From NCBI GenBank assembly GCA_030656435.1, contig JAUSOA010000124.1, forward strand, positions 1 through 8,084: a stretch of 8,084 nucleotides of DNA, written 5' to 3'. The notes under the pieces are model-generated. The model worked only from the letters and a program-made list of their open reading frames with translations. It searched no databases and was not told the origin of the DNA. Positions 1 to 5,552 of this stretch are shown piece after piece; position 1 is the stretch's first letter; every line of letters begins with the position of its first letter. This stretch comes from Acholeplasmataceae bacterium (GTDB lineage: Bacteria; Bacillota_I; Bacilli_A; Acholeplasmatales; Acholeplasmataceae). A program made the position numbers and the translations under genes.

Positions 1-2
1 AT

Positions 3-77
3 AGAAAAATAACTCGAAAAATCAAAAATAAAAAGCCGATTCTGAATTTCAGTTATGTACTGAAGTTTCAAAACTAG
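3..77 (+). CDS. Possible C-terminal end of an upstream gene (partial)
   Basis: One frame is open from the window edge to a TAG at 75-77 and would encode about 24 residues, rich in Lys/Arg at first and ending in a mixed hydrophobic stretch (NFSYVLKFQN). A hairpin terminator begins 17 bases after the stop, as expected for the end of a transcription unit. The stretch is too short to assign a family, and in AT-rich DNA an open frame this short can arise by chance. Confidence 0.3.
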   Translation, partial: RKITRKIKNKKPILNFSYVLKFQN

Positions 78-94
78 CTTTTATCAACAGTCTG

Positions 95-117
95 AAAAGA
101 CTGAATGTCTTTTTTTT
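95..117 (+). terminator. Rho-independent terminator of the upstream unit
   Basis: AAAAGAC (95-101) pairs with GTCTTTT (107-113) around a five-base loop, and the T-tract runs on to 117. The stem is short and AT-rich, so termination may be moderate. It separates whatever lies left of the window from the membrane-protein gene at 185. Confidence 0.6.
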
Positions 118-148
118 ATTTTTGTTTCATTTTATTTTCATTTTCTAG

Positions 149-160
149 TACAATTAAAAT
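149..160 (+). promoter_or_regulatory. Candidate -10 region for the small membrane-protein gene
   Basis: Two overlapping -10-like hexamers are present, TACAAT (149-154) and TAAAAT (155-160), placed 25-35 bases before the start codon. No good -35 box is found at 16-18 bases upstream; the region is simply T-rich. This is a weak promoter call. Confidence 0.3.
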
Positions 161-184
161 ATAGATTTCAAATAAGGAGAACAC

Positions 185-487
185 ATGGACCCTCAAGAAA
201 AATTTAGAATCAAATTGATTTACTTTGCCTTAGCCTATAGTACTATATTTTTCTATCTTTTAATTATATCAATATTATTGTACTCACTAGATACAGAAGT
301 TAGCTCTCAAATTATCTTGTCAGCTTTTCTTGTGCCTGCCGCATTTAGTGTTTTATTTTCGACAATTATTATTAAGAAAAACCTTGAAACAACAATGAAT
401 TTGACTCGAGGGCTTATATTGCTTTCTATTGCACATCTACCAGCATTGTTAGGTTTAGCAACTGCATTTATTTTAATTGATTTATAA
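185..487 (+). CDS. Small three-helix membrane protein, unknown function
   Basis: A 100-residue protein starts at ATG 185 behind a clear ribosome-binding site, AAGGAGA at 174-180, with GGAG five bases from the start. After a short charged N-terminus (MDPQEKFRIK) there are three hydrophobic segments, at about residues 11-33, 40-63 and 75-98. The loop around residues 64-72 is basic (IIIKKNLETT). The protein ends directly at the end of the last helix. There is no signal peptide, catalytic motif or recognisable domain. The arrangement loosely recalls short four-helix membrane proteins of unknown function, of which this would lack the last helix, but I cannot assign a family. The next gene is 52 bases downstream with its own promoter, so co-function is not implied. 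Confidence 0.75.
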   Translation: MDPQEKFRIKLIYFALAYSTIFFYLLIISILLYSLDTEVSSQIILSAFLVPAAFSVLFSTIIIKKNLETTMNLTRGLILLSIAHLPALLGLATAFILIDL

Positions 488-490
488 TAA

Positions 491-518
491 TTAATTGTTT
501 GTGTTATTGTGTTATAAT
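491..518 (+). promoter_or_regulatory. Extended -10 promoter of the guanylate-kinase-like gene
   Basis: TGTTATAAT at 510-518 is a consensus -10 (TATAAT, 513-518) with the extended TGn element. The -35 is poor (TTAATT, 491-496, 16-base spacer), which is tolerated by extended -10 promoters. Transcription would start near 525, giving a leader of only about 15 bases, with GAGGA at 526-530 serving as the ribosome-binding site. Confidence 0.6.
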
Positions 519-539
519 TTTTTTTGAGGATGTGAGCAA

Positions 540-1088
540 ATGATAGTACTTGTTGGGGCTAGCGCGAGTGGAAAAACTGAGCTTGCAAAGCTGTTATATC
601 AAAATTATAATTATCATAAATGTGTTACTACAACAACTAGATTACCAAGAATAGGTGAGAAGGATGGAATTGATTATCACTTTTTAACTTTTGAGCAATT
701 CAAAAATCTAGAGAAAAATCATCAGTTTATTGAGGTTTCTTCCTATAACGATCAACTATATGGAATTCAAAGAAAAGATGTAGATATTCAAGGTGTTGTC
801 ATTGTAGAACCCAATGGGGCAAACACATTGGTTGAAAAGATTGGAAAAGATGCATTTGTTGTTTATGTCGAAGCAAGTGATCAAACAAGAAAATCACGTA
901 TGCTGCAAAGAGGAGATTCTATCAAACAAGTTGAAGAAAGAATCGATTTTGATCGAAATGTTTTCATTTTAAAGCATTTCAAGCGCATTGATTTGAAGCT
1001 TTCAAATGAAAAAGAAGCACTTGATCAGCTCGCTTTATTCATTGATAAAATGTATAAGTTATATATGAAGGAAAATAAGCAAATTTAA
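540..1088 (+). CDS. Divergent guanylate-kinase-like P-loop protein
   Basis: This 182-residue cytosolic protein has the layout of guanylate kinase (ATP + GMP to ADP + GDP). It has a P-loop near the N-terminus (G6-A-S-A-S-G-K-T13). The GMP-binding signature follows: T33-R34-L-P-R37-x-G-E40-x-D-G-x-D-Y46, then E65 and the Y74-G75 pair. A lid-like RMLQRGD stretch lies at about residues 120-126, with a downstream ERIDFDR helix. Two things are unusual. It is shorter than typical guanylate kinases of about 200 residues. The usual hydrophobic-D-x-x-G-A motif reads V-E90-P-N-G-A94, with Glu for Asp. It may therefore be a second, specialised nucleotide kinase rather than the essential gmk. The start at 540 is supported by GAGGA (526-530) and by the P-loop lying at the very N-terminus. 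It ends at a terminator shared with the convergent acetyltransferase gene. Confidence 0.8.
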   Translation: MIVLVGASASGKTELAKLLYQNYNYHKCVTTTTRLPRIGEKDGIDYHFLTFEQFKNLEKNHQFIEVSSYNDQLYGIQRKDVDIQGVVIVEPNGANTLVEKIGKDAFVVYVEASDQTRKSRMLQRGDSIKQVEERIDFDRNVFILKHFKRIDLKLSNEKEALDQLALFIDKMYKLYMKENKQI

Positions 1089-1106
1089 CTTTTTCGATTA
1101 TTTTAC

Positions 1107-1135
1107 AAAAAAAGCCCAAATGGGCTTATTTTTTT
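1107..1135. terminator. Bidirectional terminator between convergent genes
   Basis: AAGCCC (1112-1117) and GGGCTT (1122-1127) form a GC-rich stem around AAAT. Seven A residues precede it (1107-1113) and seven T residues follow (1129-1135), so it reads as an intrinsic terminator on both strands. The stop codon of the minus-strand acetyltransferase (1126-1128) lies within the right arm. Confidence 0.85.
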
Positions 1136-1635
1136 ATAATTTTAGATAGATTTTCTAAACTATCGTGTTGTGCTCTAAATATATTCCATTCCTTTAAATG
1201 ACTTGCCCCAAGGCTTTTATAAAAATCAATAGAAGGTTGGTTCCAATCTAAGCACCACCAGTCCAAGCGACTACAGTTTCTTTCAACTGCAATGCTTGCT
1301 AGGCACGATAGCATCATTTTTCCATAGCCTAAGCCGCGTTTATCTTCATTCACAAAAAGGTCTTCTAAGAAGAGATTAGCCTTACCTAAAAATGTAGAAT
1401 AATTATGATAAAACAATGCAAAACACACTGGAACATCATTTTCTTCCCCAATAATAACCTCGGCTCTTTTTTGCTTAAAAATGGATTCAAGTAGTTTTTC
1501 TTCTGTTGCAGTTACTTGATCCTCCATATGTTCATAAACAGCTAGAGAAGTAATAAAGCCTAAAATAAGCTTTACATCCTTTTCCTCTGCATATCTTATA
1601 GTGAATTCCTGAATTGGTGTCATCATTTTATCCAT
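1126..1635 (-). CDS. GNAT acetyltransferase, diamine/thialysine (SSAT-like) type
   Basis: A 169-residue GNAT-fold enzyme that would transfer acetyl from acetyl-CoA to a primary amine. The sequence follows the spermidine/spermine N1-acetyltransferase subfamily closely. It has an N-terminal IRYAEEKD strand, the YE pair at 34-35, the FYHNYSTF stretch (75-82), L-E91-D92-L, and the CoA pyrophosphate loop R100-G-L-G-Y-G-K106. It ends with LDWNQPSIDFYKSLGA (129-144), where Y139 matches the SSAT general-acid tyrosine. In this subfamily the Glu-Asp pair after the central strand helps bind the polyamine. The substrate (polyamine, thialysine or another small amine) cannot be fixed from sequence. GGAG on the minus strand (1646-1649) is ten bases before the chosen ATG; the internal Met codons at residues 4 and 5 would be too far from it. 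It is convergent with the kinase gene and divergent from the split-barrel gene. Confidence 0.88.
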   Translation of the reverse strand: MDKMMTPIQEFTIRYAEEKDVKLILGFITSLAVYEHMEDQVTATEEKLLESIFKQKRAEVIIGEENDVPVCFALFYHNYSTFLGKANLFLEDLFVNEDKRGLGYGKMMLSCLASIAVERNCSRLDWWCLDWNQPSIDFYKSLGASHLKEWNIFRAQHDSLENLSKIIKK

Positions 1636-1668
1636 GATTCGTACGCTCCATCACATTTTCTTAATCTT

Positions 1669-1697
1669 ATCATATCATGAAATCATTCAGGGATGAA
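1669..1697 (-). promoter_or_regulatory. Promoter of the acetyltransferase gene
   Basis: On the minus strand TGATATGAT (1677 down to 1669) is a near-consensus -10 (TATGAT) with an extended TGn element. A weak -35 (TTCATC, 1697-1692) sits 17 bases upstream. Transcription would begin near 1662, leaving a leader of about 27 bases that contains the GGAG ribosome-binding site. Confidence 0.45.
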
Positions 1698-1744
1698 CTG
1701 TCCTTATAAATATGATAATAAAAGGTGTGCTCAAAGCAGTGCTA

Positions 1745-1772
1745 TTTGTGATAAAATATTCTTAAGTATAAT
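1745..1772 (+). promoter_or_regulatory. Promoter of the split-barrel flavoprotein gene
   Basis: TATAAT at 1767-1772 is a perfect -10. The best -35 is TTTGTG (1745-1750, 16-base spacer) or TTGTGA (1746-1751, 15), both mediocre. The predicted transcript start near 1779 lies downstream of the ATG at 1693. This supports translation beginning at 1804. Confidence 0.45.
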
Positions 1773-1803
1773 TAATATAAAAATATATAAAATTAAGGTG
1801 CCT

Positions 1804-2274
1804 ATGAGACTATATGAAAAAAGCTTAAGCGAAATGAATCAGGCCTTTGGTAAAGACATTCAATATGCTTTTGCTACAGTCGATCAAGATCAACCCTATG
1901 TAAGAATTGTTGATGGTTTTTTTCATAATGGTTCGATTTATATCTCAACCTATGGTCTTTGTCGTAAGGTATTGCATATTGATAAGAATCCTAAAGTGTC
2001 ATTATGCTATAAATTGAATACATTTAAAGGAATTTGCAAGAACATCGGACATCCAAAAAATGAAGAAAATAAAGAGATTCGAGAAGTACTAAAGAAGGTC
2101 TTTCATTTATTCTATGAAAACCATGTGAATGAAGAGGATCCAAACACTTGTTTTTTAAAAGTAGACCTTACCTGTGCTGTCATGTTTGATCAAAATAAAA
2201 AATATGCCTTCAATTTTAGAAGTCAAGAGGTATTTGTGTCGAACCACGTTGATGATATGATCTATTTACCCTAA
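1804..2274 (+). CDS. Pyridoxamine 5'-phosphate oxidase-like FMN split-barrel protein
   Basis: From ATG 1804 this is a 156-residue protein resembling small PNPOx-like flavin-binding split barrels. It has the diagnostic early strands YAFATVDQDQPYVRIVDGF, then GSIYISTYG, and a segment after the turn with basic residues and a short helix (CRKVLHIDKNPKVSLCY) where family members contact FMN phosphate. These small family members often reduce or bind flavin-like cofactors; substrate and true enzymatic role are unknown. I chose 1804 because AAGGTG (1795-1800) lies just upstream and a TATAAT -10 lies at 1767. The frame stays open to an ATG at 1693 that lacks a ribosome-binding site. That 37-codon extension is rich in Cys, Ile and Lys and would place the promoter inside the gene. 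A strong terminator follows 17 bases after the stop. Confidence 0.7.
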   Translation: MRLYEKSLSEMNQAFGKDIQYAFATVDQDQPYVRIVDGFFHNGSIYISTYGLCRKVLHIDKNPKVSLCYKLNTFKGICKNIGHPKNEENKEIREVLKKVFHLFYENHVNEEDPNTCFLKVDLTCAVMFDQNKKYAFNFRSQEVFVSNHVDDMIYLP

Positions 2275-2291
2275 TCATTTATTAAGATTAT

Positions 2292-2317
2292 AAATCCTCG
2301 TCATTGAGGATTTTTTT
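2292..2317 (+). terminator. Rho-independent terminator after the split-barrel gene
   Basis: AAATCCTC (2292-2299) pairs perfectly with GAGGATTT (2306-2313) across the loop GTCATT, followed by T residues to 2317. It insulates the fabV promoter, which starts only three bases further on. Confidence 0.85.
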
Positions 2318-2319
2318 AA

Positions 2320-2348
2320 TGTACAATCGTCGAATATTGTGTTAAAAT
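2320..2348 (+). promoter_or_regulatory. Predicted fabV promoter
   Basis: A -35-like TGTACA (2320-2325), a 17-base spacer and TAAAAT (2343-2348) with an extended TGt element (2340-2342) make a plausible promoter. The predicted start near 2355 gives a leader of about 112 bases. TACAAT at 2352-2357 is an alternative -10 but has no suitable -35. Confidence 0.45.
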
Positions 2349-2356
2349 ACTTACAA

Positions 2357-2375
2357 TGTGAAAATTGCATTCACA
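2357..2375. promoter_or_regulatory. Dyad (candidate operator) at the fabV transcription start
   Basis: TGTGAA (2357-2362) and TTCACA (2370-2375) form a perfect 6+6 inverted repeat with a seven-base centre. It begins within a few bases of the predicted transcript start, where a repressor would block initiation. The spacing differs from a CRP site (TGTGA-N6-TCACA), and it does not match the FapR or FabT consensus, so the regulator is unknown. Confidence 0.45.
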
Positions 2376-2467
2376 GATTAAGTTTATCTCTTGTCAAGAT
2401 GAAAGAGAAAGTCAAAATCATTAAAGAAAATTTAACTAAACAATTCCATTAAAGGAGAAGTAACAAA

Positions 2468-3661
2468 ATGATCATCAAACCCTCAATACGTTCCAATTTT
2501 TTCACAAATTCCCATCCACTTGGTTGTAGACAAAATGTTTATAATCAGGTTTTAGAAGCTAAATCCTTTCAAAACTTTGAAGGTCCTAAAAATGTATTAA
2601 TTATCGGAGGCTCATCTGGCTATGGATTGGCATCTAGAATTGCATTAGCATTCGGTGCGAATTCAAATACACTAAACGTCTCCTTCGAATCAGCTCCAAA
2701 AGCGAAAAAGACTGGGTCTTCAGGCTGGTGGAATAATATTTATTTCCAGGAGTTTGCTAAAGAAACGAAAAACCTACATAAGGATTTCGTTGGTGATGCA
2801 TTCAGTCAAGAAATGAAAGATAATGTAATCGACTATGCGAAAAAGCATATGGGAAAATTTGATCTTGTTATTTATTCATTAGCTTCAGGAGGTAGATTAA
2901 ACTATGCTACCAATGAAATCATCAAGTCACATATTAAAACCATTGGAGAAGAGGCAAAAGGGAAAACAATAGATATCCTAGATCTTGAGGTTAAAGAACT
3001 TGTTGTTACCTCAGCTACAGAGCAAGAAGTTAAAGATACTGTATATGTGATGGGTGGATCAGATTGGCATGATTGGATTGACACACTTGACCAAAATGAC
3101 CTTTTAAATCCAGGAGCAAAGACAATTTCCTACACCTATGTAGGTGGTCCAACAACTGAAAAAATCTATCGTGGAGGAACGGTTGGAAAAGCGAAGGAAG
3201 ATCTTGAACGTCATGCAGTTTTAATGAACGAGATGATGAAAAATAAATATGATGGAGAAGCTTTAATTTCATCAAGCAAAGCAGTAGCAACAAAAGCTAG
3301 TGTTTATATTCCCTCGATGACCAATTACATTTCTTGTCTATATGATGTAATGGATCGATATGGAGTTCATGAATCGATTTTAAAACACAAGTATAGATTG
3401 TTTAGAGATATGATTTATGGTAATAAACGTATTGTAGATAGTCAAAAGCGTATTCGCCTTGATCATCTTGAAATGGATGAAAAAATCCAATATGAAACGG
3501 TTCATATGATGCATACGATTTCAAATGAAGATTTGCTCAATCTCAAAGGAACAAAGATGTTCTTAAAGGACATTTATCAAATCAATGGTTTTGAATTCGA
3601 TAATATCAATTATGAAGAAGATGTTGATATTGATGCACTCTCTGAGCTCCATCCGGAATAA
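2468..3661 (+). CDS. fabV: trans-2-enoyl-CoA/ACP reductase FabV (TER family)
   Basis: A 397-residue enzyme, the usual FabV/TER length, which reduces the double bond of trans-2-enoyl thioesters with NAD(P)H. It starts with the family's conserved N-terminus (MIIKP, then HPLGC at 16-20). The glycine-rich cofactor loop is GGSSGYGLASR (47-57). An acidic residue (E74) ends the second strand; in characterised TERs this position favours NADH. The conserved YSLAS stretch is at 136-140. The catalytic Tyr-x8-Lys pair is Y234/K243 in the segment KIYRGGTVGKAKEDLE (232-247). The C-terminal RIRLDHLEM (328-336) and the INGF segment are also typical. AAAGGAG (2451-2457) supports the start. The family serves either type II fatty-acid synthesis (on acyl-ACP) or fermentative chain elongation and butyrate formation (on acyl-CoA); context does not decide which. 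It is monocistronic by its own terminator, with a candidate operator at the promoter. Confidence 0.95.
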   Translation: MIIKPSIRSNFFTNSHPLGCRQNVYNQVLEAKSFQNFEGPKNVLIIGGSSGYGLASRIALAFGANSNTLNVSFESAPKAKKTGSSGWWNNIYFQEFAKETKNLHKDFVGDAFSQEMKDNVIDYAKKHMGKFDLVIYSLASGGRLNYATNEIIKSHIKTIGEEAKGKTIDILDLEVKELVVTSATEQEVKDTVYVMGGSDWHDWIDTLDQNDLLNPGAKTISYTYVGGPTTEKIYRGGTVGKAKEDLERHAVLMNEMMKNKYDGEALISSSKAVATKASVYIPSMTNYISCLYDVMDRYGVHESILKHKYRLFRDMIYGNKRIVDSQKRIRLDHLEMDEKIQYETVHMMHTISNEDLLNLKGTKMFLKDIYQINGFEFDNINYEEDVDIDALSELHPE

Positions 3662-3677
3662 TACTGACAAATAAATC

Positions 3678-3712
3678 AAGATAAAACTATTTTTTCGTTT
3701 TATCTTTTTTTT
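3678..3712 (+). terminator. Rho-independent terminator after fabV
   Basis: AAGATAAAAC (3678-3687) and GTTTTATCTT (3697-3706) form a perfect ten-base stem around a nine-base loop, and eight T residues (3705-3712) follow. It starts 16 bases after the fabV stop. Confidence 0.85.
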
Positions 3713-4002
3713 ATTTAATATCCTCTTTTTTATTATTATTTTTATACATAAAAGCCGATAAGGTTTAGATATGCTTATTTTTGAAATATTTCATGAAAAT
3801 GAATGAAACAAAATGAGCAAAAAGGGTTGCACATATTTTTGAAAGTAGTAAGATTATAGTAATTACTTTTTACAAAGTAAGAAGATGATAGCTGATATTT
3901 ATAGATTTATGAAAACAAAAATTGCACTGTTATTGACTTGCAGTGGGAAAAATAAAAAGTGTAGTTGGTGAATACTACAAAAATAAGAAAAGGAGAATTG
4001 CA
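3713..4002 (+). other. Gene-free control/leader region before the small ORF and flavoprotein
   Basis: No open frame of note is found here. What can be seen: a 12-base palindrome TGAAATATTTCA (3782-3793); a cluster of AAAGTA half-sites (3842-3886, listed separately); CACTG/CAGTG (3925-3929/3941-3945); and TGTAGT/ACTACA (3960-3965/3974-3979), which ends ten bases before the ribosome-binding site of the small ORF. Possible promoter pieces are TTGCAC (3827) with TAAGAT (3849), and an isolated near-consensus TTGACT (3933), but no convincing pair of boxes exists. None of the common riboswitch core motifs I know is evident. The mix of dyads could reflect operators or a folded RNA leader. Confidence 0.5.
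3842..3886. repeat. AAAGTA half-site cluster: direct repeat plus inverted copy
   Basis: Two 13-base direct repeats, AAAGTAgtAAGAT (3842-3854) and AAAGTAagAAGAT (3874-3886), agree at 11 positions. They are offset by exactly 32 bases, about three helical turns. Between them an inverted copy, TTACTTT (3863-3869), pairs with AAAGTAA (3874-3880) as a 7-base stem with a 4-base loop. It also overlaps the palindrome AGTAATTACT (3858-3867). Such an arrangement suits cooperative binding by a dimeric regulator, or an RNA hairpin. No regulator is identified. Confidence 0.4.
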
Positions 4003-4101
4003 ATGATTAAAGAAAAAAAATGTATTAAAGCAGTACATGATTCAAATATTAATGTCTCAAAAGTATACCATTTTAATCTTTTCAAGGAACAACTCTCATG
4101 A
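4003..4101 (+). CDS. 32-residue small ORF translationally coupled to the flavoprotein gene
   Basis: ATG 4003 has an excellent ribosome-binding site, AAAGGAG at 3989-3995, seven bases upstream, as good as any in the window. It encodes 32 residues: a Lys-rich start (MIKEKKC), a mixed hydrophilic middle, and NLFKEQLS at the end. Its TGA stop (4099-4101) overlaps the ATG of the next gene (4098-4100) as ATGA, a classic translational-coupling junction. The downstream gene's own ribosome-binding site (AAGGA, 4084-4088) lies inside it. There is no transmembrane segment, signal peptide or run of one amino acid that would suggest a classical attenuator. It could be a leader peptide controlling flavoprotein translation, or a small partner protein. 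It is not simply the flavoprotein's missing N-terminus, because it is in another frame and the flavoprotein's frame has a stop at 4074. Function unknown. Confidence 0.55.
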   Translation: MIKEKKCIKAVHDSNINVSKVYHFNLFKEQLS

Positions 4102-5549
4102 GCAAAGAACGAGTACCGAGAATTATTCAGGGTGGTATGGGTGTAGGAATTTCAAGTTGGAGATTAGCAAAAACCGTCTCTATGGAAGGTGAACTTGGGG
4201 TTATTTCGGGAACTGCGGTTGCATTAACCCTTGCAAGAAGAATAATGGAAAGAGTTGATGAAGAAGATGTCAATCGTGCACTTGATGCATTTCCATATCA
4301 AAAAATGATAGAAAGAATTAGAAGTAAGTATAGTCCATCTACGGACGAGCAATTCAATAAAGATAGATTTAAAGCAGTACCAATACCAACCATTGAGTAT
4401 TCTAAGGATTTACTTGAACTCACTGTAGTTGCATGCTTTGTAGAAGTATATATGGCGAAATATGGTCATGATGGATTGGTAGGAATGAATTTATTAGAAA
4501 AGGTTCAAACACCAACACTACCGTCACTTTATGGCGCAATTTTAGCTGGTGTAGATTACATATTAATGGGTGCAGGGATTCCGATTCGAATTCCAGCTGT
4601 ATTAGATAGTCTTTCTAGTAACTTAGATACAGTTCTCCCCATCAAAATTGCTGAAGATGATGGAACAGAGATAGTATATTCAAAATTCTCCCCAACAGGA
4701 TTTGCAGAGGGTGAAAAATTACCCGAACTTAAGAGACCTAAGTTTCTAGCTATTGTGAGCTCAGCTCCTCTAGCACTTCATTTATCACGCTCACAATATG
4801 GTAGTCCTGATGGTTTTGTTGTTGAAATGCCTATTGCTGGTGGACATAATGCTCCACCAAGAGGAAAGCTTCAACTGAGTGAAACAGGCGAACCAATTTA
4901 TGGAGTTCGTGATGAAGTTGATTATGAAGCAATTCAAAAAATTGGACTTCCATTCTACCTAGCAGGTGGTTATGGATCACATGAACAATATGTGATGGCA
5001 ACAAATCTTGGTGCATCCGGTATTCAAGTGGGTACTGCATTTGCATTTTGTGAAGAATCTGGTATGGAAAAATCCTTGAAGCAAAGAATTATTGAGGCAG
5101 TAAAAAAAGGCTTAGGAAAAGTGAGAACGGATCCGTTAGCTTCACCAACAGGATTTCCATTCAAGGTTGTTGAAATTGATGAAACCAATGGGATACCTGA
5201 AATTGCAGAGAAACGTCAAAGAATATGTGATTTGGGCTACTTAAGAGAAGCTTATCGTAAGGATAATGGAAATATTGGATATAGATGTCCAGCAGAGCCT
5301 GTTGATGATTTTGTCAAAAAAGGTGGTAAATTAGAGGAAACTGTAGGTAGAAGATGCTTATGTAATGGCCTTGTAGCAACCATGGGCCTAGGTCAAAAAA
5401 GAAGAAATGGGACTGAAGAAATCCCTATCGTTACTGCTGGTGATGATTTAAAGTTTGTCTTACGTTTCTTAAAGCCAGGACAGGTTAGTTATACAGCAAA
5501 AGATGTTTTAAGAATTCTATTAGGAAAAGATTTAAAACAAGTCCTTTAA
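4098..5549 (+). CDS. Nitronate monooxygenase / 2-nitropropane dioxygenase-family flavoprotein
   Basis: A 483-residue FMN-dependent TIM-barrel protein of the family that includes nitronate monooxygenases and the enoyl reductases FabK and PfaD. Visible motifs are the N-terminal FMN loop IIQGGMGVGIS (9-19), GAGIPIRIP (158-166), the active-site-type AGGHN with H250, and the phosphate-binding end of the barrel, LAGGYGSHEQY (288-298) with LGASGIQVGTAF (304-315). It is longer than FabK or simple nitronate monooxygenases (about 310-360 residues). The extra C-terminal part (about 365-483) carries four cysteines (C377, C397, C420, C422) in the contexts ICDLG, YRCPAEP and RRCLCNGL, possibly a metal site. 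The start at 4098 has AAGGA at 4084-4088 and overlaps the stop of the 32-codon ORF. The reaction is undecided: oxidation of nitronates or flavin-dependent enoyl reduction. Adjacency to fabV makes a lipid role attractive but unproven. No terminator follows. Confidence 0.85.
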   Translation: MSKERVPRIIQGGMGVGISSWRLAKTVSMEGELGVISGTAVALTLARRIMERVDEEDVNRALDAFPYQKMIERIRSKYSPSTDEQFNKDRFKAVPIPTIEYSKDLLELTVVACFVEVYMAKYGHDGLVGMNLLEKVQTPTLPSLYGAILAGVDYILMGAGIPIRIPAVLDSLSSNLDTVLPIKIAEDDGTEIVYSKFSPTGFAEGEKLPELKRPKFLAIVSSAPLALHLSRSQYGSPDGFVVEMPIAGGHNAPPRGKLQLSETGEPIYGVRDEVDYEAIQKIGLPFYLAGGYGSHEQYVMATNLGASGIQVGTAFAFCEESGMEKSLKQRIIEAVKKGLGKVRTDPLASPTGFPFKVVEIDETNGIPEIAEKRQRICDLGYLREAYRKDNGNIGYRCPAEPVDDFVKKGGKLEETVGRRCLCNGLVATMGLGQKRRNGTEEIPIVTAGDDLKFVLRFLKPGQVSYTAKDVLRILLGKDLKQVL

Positions 5550-5552
5550 CAC

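Noticed and set aside
2357..2375. CRP-type cAMP receptor site
   Set aside because: The half-sites look like TGTGA/TCACA, but the spacing between them is nine bases rather than six, so I list it only as an unassigned dyad.
2902..3293. Two overlapping open frames on the minus strand inside fabV
   Set aside because: They are antisense shadows of a well-conserved gene, have no ribosome-binding sites and encode low-complexity Leu/Ser/His-rich sequence.
31..3759. Ten-mer AAAAGCCGAT repeated at 31-40 and 3750-3759
   Set aside because: Flanking sequence shows no further similarity, and a single ten-mer pair in 8 kb of biased composition is not evidence of a functional repeat.
4098..4101. TGA read as tryptophan (mycoplasma code)
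   Set aside because: All genes write Trp as TGG and no gene needs TGA readthrough; the TGA here makes a standard ATGA stop-start overlap.
4831..5046. Minus-strand open frame within the flavoprotein gene
   Set aside because: Antisense shadow rich in His and Leu, no ribosome-binding site, and the plus strand is strongly supported by family motifs.
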